From Chlamydiia bacterium (GTDB taxonomy: Bacteria > Chlamydiota > Chlamydiia > Chlamydiales > FEN-1388), in the NCBI GenBank assembly GCA_023269335.1, contig JAHFTM010000018.1:1-8783 (forward strand): a stretch of DNA of 8,783 nucleotides, given 5' to 3'. Made by a program: the position numbers and the translations under genes. The notes beneath the pieces are model-generated. The model saw nothing but the letters and a program-made list of their open reading frames with translations, was not told the origin of the DNA and did not search any database. Below, piece by piece: positions 1 through 5,573 of this stretch; position 1 is the stretch's first letter; each line of letters begins with the position of its first letter.

Positions 1-341
1 CCCGATGGGCCAAGATCAGTTACAGCTGTACCACTTTTTCCTATGAGGCTTGCATCAAACTCTGAGCTTTGATACCCCTCTTGGTCTTTAGAAAGAAAAA
101 AAGTGTTTTTAGGGCCTGATTTTTTGATGCGCCTCAGCGCAAACCAGATCACAAAAATAATTCCGCCTATTGTCAGCAGTATAAAGGCTAGGGATTGAAG
201 TGGTGCTGTGCTGGCTGCAAGAAATGAAATACAAGCTAGCAGAATAGCTATCGCGCCAGCCACAGCCAAGATGCCACCGGGCGTGTAAAACTCAAGAAAG
301 AGTAAGAGTAGGCCTACGAAAAGCAGGATAAATGGAATCAT
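1..341 (-). CDS. Short NfeD-family membrane protein (3' end cut off by window edge)
   Basis: Translating the minus strand from the ATG at 341 gives 113 residues open to the window edge. The first ~70 residues are very hydrophobic and form two or three membrane segments: MIPFILLFVGLLLLFLEFYT, then a stretch with PGG and AVAGAIAILLA, then a third segment around LAFILLTIGGIIFVIWFAL. A charged linker (RRIKKSGPKN) follows, then GKSGTAVTDLGPSG, which resembles the start of the NfeD C-terminal OB-fold (G.aG.a.tdLrP.G). There is no ClpP-like protease domain, so this is the short NfeD type. It starts 4 bases after the stop of the long NfeD gene, which implies co-transcription. A GAGG lies about 15 bases upstream, rather far for a Shine-Dalgarno, so reinitiation after the upstream stop is plausible. 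In other bacteria short NfeD proteins partner SPFH/flotillin-like proteins; that role here is inferred. Confidence 0.8.
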   Translation of the reverse strand, partial: MIPFILLFVGLLLLFLEFYTPGGILAVAGAIAILLACISFLAASTAPLQSLAFILLTIGGIIFVIWFALRRIKKSGPKNTFFLSKDQEGYQSSEFDASLIGKSGTAVTDLGPS

Positions 342-345
342 AGAG

Positions 346-1953
346 TTACTTGTATACCTCTTCGACGATTATTTTTTCACCCTCTATTCGCATCACTCTT
401 ACTTCCACTCCTCTTTCGATAAAGCTACCGGTGCTGATTGCATCAACTTCGGCATCACCTACAGTAATTTTACCTGCCGGGCGTAAAGTGACGCTCACCT
501 TTGCATTGTCACCAACCTTCAGTACAACCTGTGGTGTAATCGAATGCATGGTCATTTCATGTGTGCCAGTAGCTAAGAGCGTTGTATCACCAAGCACTAA
601 TTTCTGCAGCAGACGTAAATGAGGTCTGATAAAGCGACTCAACACAACTATGACTACTATAGCAATTAAAAATGATGCTGAAAGGTATCCTAAACGTGTA
701 AGCACATACTCCCCTGCTGCATTGAGCGTGTCACCCTCAATATGCACAGAGCCAAGGCCAGGCAGCATCATGCCAGCTAAACCCGCTAACATGAAAATAG
801 CACCAAGCACTAGCAAGATACCCACGGTAGGAAAGAAGAAAATCTCCATGACAATCAAAAGAAGACCAAAACATAAAAGAATCGGCTCAAGCAGGTGGAC
901 GGCTTCAAGAGCAAATGAGGAGAGGATAATGAAAAAGAGACAAAGCGTGCCTACAATACCAGGTAAGATAACCCCTGGAGAACTTATTTCAATGTAAAAG
1001 CCAACGAGCATGCCCAAAAAAAGTAGTGAGGCAATGGCTGGCGTAGCTAAAAAGGAGAGAAATTTTGTCTGCCAGTCCATCTTAAAAGTCTCAACGATAA
1101 TAGGCTCATGCTGCGAAAAATAAGCTATTTCACTAAGAGGTGATTTTCGCAATGGATAGCTTCCAGAGGCCACTTCATCATCTGTAAGCTGCTCATGTTT
1201 TTTAGGAGGCAGCAGCTGATCTGCCACTTGATAGTTCATCAACTGCTCTGCTGAAAGAGTCAAAAGTTTACCTTTTGGTTTGATAACCAGGTCTTCACCC
1301 TTTTGAACTTGTTCTTCAGAATCAAGTTTTATAATTGTATCACCACGTTTTACTAAAATGAGATCCTTATCAACCATAGCCTCAGCAATTGCTGCGTTTC
1401 GACCAAAAAATTGTGCGCGGTTGCCAAAGTCAGTCCGCAAGGCCGAAGTTATTTTTTCAGAGACCTGCTGCATCTCACCTGATGCTCCAATAGTAATGGG
1501 TTCAGCCGCTCCCATGCTGGCATCTTTAGCAATCACAATAAAGCGGCAAGAGTAGGCTAGCATGGCGCCAGCAGATATGGCCCAGTTATTGATGTAAGCG
1601 ATGACTGGAATGCCATATTGCGTATCCATCTCTTTTAAAGCATCAGATATGCGCTGGGCTGCAAATACTTCTCCGCCTGGCGTGTTGAGCTCTAAAATAA
1701 TGCAGGCAGGTTTTGATTTTTTGTAAGCCGCAAGCGCCGAATTCACATAGATCCACGTGGCCTCATTAATCCCATTTTTTCTATCTTCTATAAGAATGCG
1801 CCCAATCTTGCGCCCTTTCTCATCTTTTTCAAAATGGACGTAGTTTGCAAGTTTTTGATCAAAGCTCTCTACAGTCTTTGTTGCAATCTCTGCTGTTAGA
1901 GATTGTAAGAAGATGGCAGTGAATACAAATAATAAAGAGACGATTTTCATCAT
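346..1953 (-). CDS. Long NfeD-type membrane-bound serine protease (ClpP-class, SppA-like)
   Basis: The 535-residue protein has the full long-NfeD architecture. A Sec signal peptide covers about residues 1-21. A periplasmic ClpP/SppA-like protease domain covers about 50-250, with LELNTPGG (88-94) and the nucleophile motif AISAGA. Ser127 is the predicted nucleophile; Lys167 in SEKITSAL is the likely general base, because its spacing of 40 matches the Ser97/Lys138 dyad of the archaeal homologue PH1510. ASMGAAEPI (145-153) is another family signature. Four or five membrane segments follow between about 303 and 440, then a C-terminal OB-fold (about 455-535) containing LRPAGKITVGD. PH1510 cleaves the C terminus of a partner stomatin, so membrane quality control with an SPFH partner is the likely role. 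The start is MM; the second ATG at 1950 is equally possible and neither has a clear Shine-Dalgarno. The gene lies 110 bases downstream of the kinase and just upstream of a short nfeD. Confidence 0.9.
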   Translation of the reverse strand: MMKIVSLLFVFTAIFLQSLTAEIATKTVESFDQKLANYVHFEKDEKGRKIGRILIEDRKNGINEATWIYVNSALAAYKKSKPACIILELNTPGGEVFAAQRISDALKEMDTQYGIPVIAYINNWAISAGAMLAYSCRFIVIAKDASMGAAEPITIGASGEMQQVSEKITSALRTDFGNRAQFFGRNAAIAEAMVDKDLILVKRGDTIIKLDSEEQVQKGEDLVIKPKGKLLTLSAEQLMNYQVADQLLPPKKHEQLTDDEVASGSYPLRKSPLSEIAYFSQHEPIIVETFKMDWQTKFLSFLATPAIASLLFLGMLVGFYIEISSPGVILPGIVGTLCLFFIILSSFALEAVHLLEPILLCFGLLLIVMEIFFFPTVGILLVLGAIFMLAGLAGMMLPGLGSVHIEGDTLNAAGEYVLTRLGYLSASFLIAIVVIVVLSRFIRPHLRLLQKLVLGDTTLLATGTHEMTMHSITPQVVLKVGDNAKVSVTLRPAGKITVGDAEVDAISTGSFIERGVEVRVMRIEGEKIIVEEVYK

Positions 1954-2013
1954 AATTTAAAAAGGGCTTCTGCTTTTTTATAGTAAATCAGCAGAGTATA
2001 CGAGACATGGCAA

Positions 2014-2029
2014 TTCTCGCTAGCGAGAA
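2014..2029. repeat. Perfect 16-bp palindrome between kinase and nfeD genes
   Basis: TTCTCGCTAGCGAGAA is its own reverse complement. It lies in the 110-base gap after the kinase stop and about 60 bases before the nfeD start. As RNA it could form a 6-bp stem with a CTAG loop. No T-run follows on the minus strand, so it is a poor intrinsic terminator there. An operator upstream of nfeD is another reading. Confidence 0.5.
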
Positions 2030-2043
2030 AAGCTTCCTCTTTA

Positions 2044-2061
2044 TTCAAAATATTTTTTGAA
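2044..2061. repeat. AT-rich inverted repeat just after the kinase stop
   Basis: On the minus strand TTCAAAA-AATA-TTTTGAA forms 7-bp arms around a 4-base loop, beginning 2 bases after the TAA of the kinase gene. It could be a weak stem-loop at the 3' end of the kinase transcript. The stem is almost all A/T and the surroundings are AT-rich, so chance is a real possibility. Confidence 0.3.
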
Positions 2062-2063
2062 AT

Positions 2064-3512
2064 TTATTTTTGAGAGCGTATCTTATTGAAAATCTGTTCC
2101 ATTTCCCATCGCAGCTCACCTGAGTTACCACGTTTGAGTTTATTGTGATGCACCATGCGTAAAATGAGGTACTCAAAGTCCTCTTGGGGAGTCGTTGCCT
2201 TTGAAGCTTTTTTAGCTAACAATGCATTACGCTGTTTACGAGTTTCAGATTTTATTTTCTCCATCAGACCACGATAGCGCTTACTTTCTGAACCACCTAC
2301 TTTTCTAAAGTACTTGTCTTGGTGCCAGCCAGGAAGTCTTCCATAAAAAAGCTCATAAAGTACGCAGCCCATAGCAAAAACATCTGCTCTCAGAAAATCT
2401 TTCTTTTTTATATCTTCGCGAAAGATACCCTCAGGTGGATTATAAAGGCTATGACCCTGCACTTTTTTTGAGAGATCGATGTCACCAGAAAAAATATGCT
2501 CTGAGCGGCCAAGATCTGCAAGTCCAATTTTAATATCACGTTTTCCTGGCAGCCCTGGAGGTATTTCAATGAGACAGTTTCTTGTTGAAATATCACGATG
2601 GGTAAATTTTCTTTTATGAAGTTCATCGACACCGATGATCAAGGTAAGAGCCATCTGTGCTTTTTCATAAAGGCTAAACTGATGCTTATGCAACGCATCA
2701 TAAAACGATCCTGTCTTGTAGAGCTTTGAATAGATTGTGCGGTATTTTTCACCGCTTTGTTCATACTTTGTACAAGCAATGATTTCGAACACTCCTGGAG
2801 AGCCTCTAAGTGCTTGTGAAACCAGCATTTCATTTTTCTTTTTTTCAGTCTGTAACGCACGCGCTACCATTTTTGGTCGCTTTTGATCATAAAGCATAGC
2901 TTTGCTAACTATTTTATTGCTGCCTGCGCCAACGTAGGTATGTGGATGTTGGTTGAAAACGATGAATGCTTTTTTAGTTTGCGGGTCATATTCAAGATCG
3001 CAAGGTAGATTGGTCTGCTTTTTACAAAGATACTGCCGACCTCTCTGGACATGCCAGGGCAGATCGTTTTCAATAAAAAGTGCAATTTGCAAAAATTCGC
3101 CTCTTGTAAAATGTATGCGTATTCTCTCTTTGTTCAACTCTTTATCTTCAACGATTGCCTTTGTAGCATCAAGTGCGCGAAGTAAACTTTTCGAATTGCA
3201 CTTTTTAGCGACTTTTCTTACTTGAGCAATAGTCAAACCCTTTCCAACAGTTTCTTTAAGGAGTGCTCCTGTAAGTGCATAATCATTCCTAGAAAGAGCC
3301 TTTTGTATTTGCAAAAGTTGCGCACGACTTTTAATTTCAGCTTGTTGACGCTGTTGCTCAAGCAGTAACGCTTGTCTTCTTTGTGTTTTTAGATCAATAT
3401 GTTGCGGCTCTTCTTGTTCTTCTAAAGCATTGAGAACTGAAAAGTTTGCAAATCCGGCAATGAGAATTCCTGTCGCAAAAATAGTACATTTTACAAGCAT
3501 TTTCAACTTCAC
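2064..3512 (-). CDS. Predicted exported protein kinase, paralogue 1
   Basis: The GTG at 3512 is preferred because GAGAGAGG precedes it with a 6-base spacer and it yields a normal Sec signal peptide (Lys-rich MKLKMLVK, a hydrophobic stretch, likely cleavage after SVLNA, residue 29); length 482 aa. An ATG at 3545 would add 11 residues. After a Gln-rich, probably helical segment (about 35-75) comes a pre-kinase domain shared with the neighbouring paralogue (about 75-190, including FLQIALFIEN), then a protein-kinase fold. Kinase motifs: Gly loop GAGSNK (195-200), VARA (216-219) in place of VAIK, alpha-C Glu228, HRDISTRN (catalytic Asp307, Asn312), ADLG (metal-binding Asp333) for DFG, PPE (359-361) for APE, ADVFAMGC, and an Arg in the last helical motif (MVHHNKLKRG). 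Metal and catalytic residues are intact, but the ATP-anchoring Lys is apparently Ala219, with Lys200 as a possible WNK-like substitute. Substrate and location are unknown; the signal peptide argues against the cytoplasm. Confidence 0.85.
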   Translation of the reverse strand: MKLKMLVKCTIFATGILIAGFANFSVLNALEEQEEPQHIDLKTQRRQALLLEQQRQQAEIKSRAQLLQIQKALSRNDYALTGALLKETVGKGLTIAQVRKVAKKCNSKSLLRALDATKAIVEDKELNKERIRIHFTRGEFLQIALFIENDLPWHVQRGRQYLCKKQTNLPCDLEYDPQTKKAFIVFNQHPHTYVGAGSNKIVSKAMLYDQKRPKMVARALQTEKKKNEMLVSQALRGSPGVFEIIACTKYEQSGEKYRTIYSKLYKTGSFYDALHKHQFSLYEKAQMALTLIIGVDELHKRKFTHRDISTRNCLIEIPPGLPGKRDIKIGLADLGRSEHIFSGDIDLSKKVQGHSLYNPPEGIFREDIKKKDFLRADVFAMGCVLYELFYGRLPGWHQDKYFRKVGGSESKRYRGLMEKIKSETRKQRNALLAKKASKATTPQEDFEYLILRMVHHNKLKRGNSGELRWEMEQIFNKIRSQK

Positions 3513-3518
3513 AATGAA

Positions 3519-3527
3519 CCTCTCTCT
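3519..3527 (-). promoter_or_regulatory. Shine-Dalgarno supporting the GTG start of the kinase
   Basis: The minus strand reads AGAGAGAGG followed by TTCATT and then GTG (3512-3510). This purine-rich match at 6-base spacing is better than what precedes the upstream ATG at 3545 (only AGG, spacer 6) or the ATG at 3500 (no close site). It decides the start and removes an 11-residue extension that would lengthen the signal-peptide n-region. Confidence 0.55.
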
Positions 3528-3730
3528 AAACATTTTATAACTCATGTATAACCTATCCTGGACCTATCTTGAGACACATTCTGGGGCCACAGCAAGTGAT
3601 TAATAAAAAACAGGGTCGAGAGCATACACTTCTTAAGGAAAAAATTTCTTCCATTTTATTTCTTACTTAAACAATCCAAGCAAAGGCACACAAAGTTTTT
3701 CTCTTCTGTTTTCTGCGCCACTTCTGACCA

Positions 3731-3757
3731 ATTAAACTCTTCGAATGAATATGTCAA
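3731..3757 (-). promoter_or_regulatory. Candidate sigma-70-type promoter between the two kinase genes
   Basis: On the minus strand a perfect TTGACA (3757-3752) is followed, after a short 15-base spacer, by TTTAAT (3736-3731; five of six matches to TATAAT). It lies directly after the stop of the upstream kinase gene, in a 227-base gap with no convincing gene. It would let paralogue 1 be transcribed independently, with an untranslated leader of roughly 200 bases. The spacer is shorter than the ideal 17 and the region is AT-rich, so this is tentative. Confidence 0.35.
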
Positions 3758-3772
3758 TAAAAATTTTAATAA

Positions 3773-5131
3773 CTACTTTCTATTTGTGTTAGAATGGGCT
3801 TCATAGATGCTTTGAAGCTCTGTATATAGTCCTGTAGCAAAGCCACGTTTTTCTGCATCTGGATCAACCATCCGCAAAATAAGCTGTTCAAACGCTTCGC
3901 GTGTTGAAATTTTACCTCTCATTGCTTTACGGGCAAGAACTCGTTTCCTAGAGTTTGTGTAACGATAAATCTTGGTAGAAAGCACGCGGTAACGTGAAAA
4001 CTCCGATTTTGATGTATTGATCACATACTTATTGCTAAGCCATGGAGCTGCTTTTTCGTAAAAGAGTTGATAAAAGATGCAACCGATTGCGTACACGTCG
4101 CTCTTTAAAAAATCTACGCCTTTCACTCTTCCCTTAACTATCCCCTCTGGAGGAGTGTAGCATGAGTGACCTTGGACTCTTGATTTTAAGGGATAATTTT
4201 TCCAAATTGAATCTGCTCTACCAAGATCTGCAATCACAGCTACAATTTCACGACGGCCAGCTTTTCCTAGAGGAATATGAATCAAACAATTTTGCGGTGA
4301 TATGTCTCGGTGGGTAATATTTCTCTTGTGAAGCTCAGAAAGTCCTTTTAAAATATTGAGCGCTATCTTCATTTTCTCATAATAGGTAAATCGAAAGCGC
4401 AGTGAAAATGCCCGTGAGAGTGACCCTGGAAAATATAGCTTCGTATAGATGGTACGAAAAACTTCGTTACCTTTTTTAAATGTTGTACAGGCAAGCACAT
4501 CCATGATCCCCGTAGTTCCCCGAAGCTCACTTGTTGTCTTCATTTCAATTTCTCGCACTTTTGTTTGTACGGCTCTGGCAACAACTTCAGATTTTTTCTC
4601 ATTATAAAAAATGGCTTTCAAAACAACTTTGTTTTTTCCTGCGCCAATATAAGTCTGCTTGTTTTGAGGCAAAATGATGAACGTCCTTCGTGTTTGAGAA
4701 TCATATTCAAGTGGGTATTCAAGCCCTGTTTGCTCTGCAGGAAGATAGTACTGATTTTTTTTGACAAACTCATGTAAGCTATTCTCAATAAAAAGCGCCA
4801 TTTGCAGAAAAGCTGCTCTTTTGATTCCTAGCATCTCTTTATGTGTTCCATAAAAACCTGTAGTTGCCTCAATTGCTCTCTGAAGTACTTCCGAGTTATG
4901 TCCCTTTGCTATTTGACGCAGCTCATCCAAGGTCACTTTTTTACCAAGATACTGCTTCAATAACTTGCCAAGATAGCGTGAATCATTCCAATCTACTGCA
5001 GCTTGAATCTGTTGAAGGGCTTGATTTTCAAACGCTACATTTTCAGGTTGCGCCCAAATCGTATTTTGAAAAAGCAGTGCGAAGGCAAATACACTATTTA
5101 CAAAAGTTGTTCGTGCTGAGAAAGCTTTCAT
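3773..5131 (-). CDS. Predicted exported protein kinase, paralogue 2
   Basis: This 452-residue protein starts at an ATG with AAGGA 7 bases upstream (5143-5139). Residues 1-27 form a textbook Sec signal peptide: basic MKAFSAR, hydrophobic VNSVFAFALLF, cleavage after NTIWA. The pre-kinase domain (about 35-155, with FLQMALFIEN at 108-117) aligns throughout with paralogue 1. Kinase motifs: Gly loop GAGKNK (163-168), VARA (184-187) replacing VAIK, alpha-C Glu194 or Glu196, HRDISPQN (catalytic Asp276, Asn281; HRDISPxN is common in bacterial Hanks kinases), ADLG with metal-binding Asp302, PPE (327-329), SDVYAIGC with Asp345, and an Arg in MVDPDAEKRG. The usual ATP-anchoring Lys is apparently Ala187, and Lys168 sits at the WNK position. 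It lies upstream of paralogue 1 in the same orientation and diverges from the menaquinone operon. Substrate unknown; an exported effector or periplasmic regulator is inference, and pseudokinase activity cannot be excluded. Confidence 0.87.
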   Translation of the reverse strand: MKAFSARTTFVNSVFAFALLFQNTIWAQPENVAFENQALQQIQAAVDWNDSRYLGKLLKQYLGKKVTLDELRQIAKGHNSEVLQRAIEATTGFYGTHKEMLGIKRAAFLQMALFIENSLHEFVKKNQYYLPAEQTGLEYPLEYDSQTRRTFIILPQNKQTYIGAGKNKVVLKAIFYNEKKSEVVARAVQTKVREIEMKTTSELRGTTGIMDVLACTTFKKGNEVFRTIYTKLYFPGSLSRAFSLRFRFTYYEKMKIALNILKGLSELHKRNITHRDISPQNCLIHIPLGKAGRREIVAVIADLGRADSIWKNYPLKSRVQGHSCYTPPEGIVKGRVKGVDFLKSDVYAIGCIFYQLFYEKAAPWLSNKYVINTSKSEFSRYRVLSTKIYRYTNSRKRVLARKAMRGKISTREAFEQLILRMVDPDAEKRGFATGLYTELQSIYEAHSNTNRK

Positions 5132-5138
5132 AATAAAT

Positions 5139-5143
5139 TCCTT
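5139..5143 (-). promoter_or_regulatory. Shine-Dalgarno of kinase paralogue 2
   Basis: On the minus strand AAGGA is followed by ATTTATT and then the ATG at 5131, a normal 7-base spacing. It supports the chosen start and hence the N-terminal signal peptide. Confidence 0.6.
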
Positions 5144-5193
5144 TTAGCAAACGCACATTATTTTCATCTATAAACTGATAAATATAAGAATGC

Positions 5194-5213
5194 TATAATT
5201 TTGTAAAATTATA
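5194..5213. promoter_or_regulatory. Palindrome with TATAAT on both strands in the divergent intergenic region
   Basis: TATAATTTTGTAAAATTATA has 9-bp perfect inverted arms around a central GT. Each arm begins with a consensus -10 hexamer, TATAAT, one per strand. It lies about 60 bases upstream of the minus-strand kinase start and about 140 bases upstream of the plus-strand operon start. It could be a bidirectional promoter core or an operator. No good -35 hexamer at 17 bases is visible on either strand; on the minus strand TTCACT lies 19 bases upstream of TATAAT. The AT-richness of the region lowers confidence. Confidence 0.35.
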
Positions 5214-5343
5214 TTTTTAATTAATATTTTTTAGTGAATCTATTGTTATCATGTTTTTCTCTAGGCAGCTCTTTCTTGGTTGAGTGCTTTGTCGTAAATA
5301 TGGTAGCTTTGCGTGCGATTTGTTACTCGAGCAAGAGACGGAG

Positions 5344-5349
5344 AAGGAG
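5344..5349 (+). promoter_or_regulatory. Shine-Dalgarno fixing the start of the small NqrM-like gene
   Basis: AAGGAG sits 5 bases before the ATG at 5355, within a purine run (GAGAAGGAGAAGGA). An in-frame ATG at 5313 would translate this run as charged filler (ARDGEGEG) in front of the membrane helix, so 5355 is the better start. Confidence 0.7.
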
Positions 5350-5354
5350 AAGGA

Positions 5355-5573
5355 ATGTCGAATGTCTTATTGACGCTATTGATAGCTTTTGTTGTTGTCA
5401 CCTTTGCATTACTTGCCATGGGAATCGGTTATTTTTCGGGAAAAAAGAAAATTCTCTCTAAAAGATGTGGCATAAATCCGAACCAAGAAAAGGATGAAGC
5501 ATGCGGCAAGAAATCGACGTGCGAGTTTTGTCAGGGAGCTGACGAGAAGAGTAAAGGAAAAAAATCAGAATGA
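5355..5573 (+). CDS. Small membrane protein, probable NqrM-like Na+-NQR maturation factor
   Basis: The 72-residue product has one N-terminal membrane helix (about 4-27, LLTLLIAFVVVTFALLAMGIGYF). A basic segment (GKKKILSK) follows, then four cysteines: C38 in RCG, C50 in ACG, and C56/C59 in TCEFCQG. The tail is Lys-rich. This layout (helix ending in AMxIGxxF, a basic stretch, CG, then a cluster of three cysteines) matches the NqrM/DUF539 family, which is needed for iron insertion into the Na+-translocating NADH:quinone reductase. The match is to the pattern only; the typical GSCGGL motif is reduced to SKRCGI, so assignment is moderate. The stop overlaps the mqnE start (ATGA). The position at the head of a menaquinone operon fits a respiratory role, because Na+-NQR reduces quinone. 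It could instead be an unrelated small Cys-rich membrane protein. Confidence 0.6.
   Translation: MSNVLLTLLIAFVVVTFALLAMGIGYFSGKKKILSKRCGINPNQEKDEACGKKSTCEFCQGADEKSKGKKSE

Noticed and set aside
650..997. Plus-strand open frames opposite nfeD and the kinases (e.g. 650-997, 2953-3225, 4864-5133)
   Set aside because: Antisense shadows of well-supported genes, with no family resemblance and no ribosome-binding support.
2014..2061. Intrinsic terminator after the kinase genes
   Set aside because: The GC-containing palindrome lacks a following T-run on the minus strand, and the nearer hairpin is nearly all A/T; listed only as repeats.
3570..3671. Minus-strand reading frame of about 33 codons starting MEEIFSLR, in the gap between the kinases
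   Set aside because: No Shine-Dalgarno, unusual composition with many Cys, and nothing recognisable; treated as non-coding leader.
2064..5131. Tyrosine-kinase identity suggested by HRDISTRN (resembling HRDLAARN)
   Set aside because: The paralogue has HRDISPQN, a form common in bacterial Ser/Thr-type Hanks kinases; substrate residue specificity cannot be read from this motif alone.
5313..5354. Upstream ATG extending the NqrM-like protein by 14 residues
   Set aside because: It would translate the purine-rich Shine-Dalgarno run and place charged residues before the membrane helix; the ATG at 5355 has AAGGAG at 5-base spacing.
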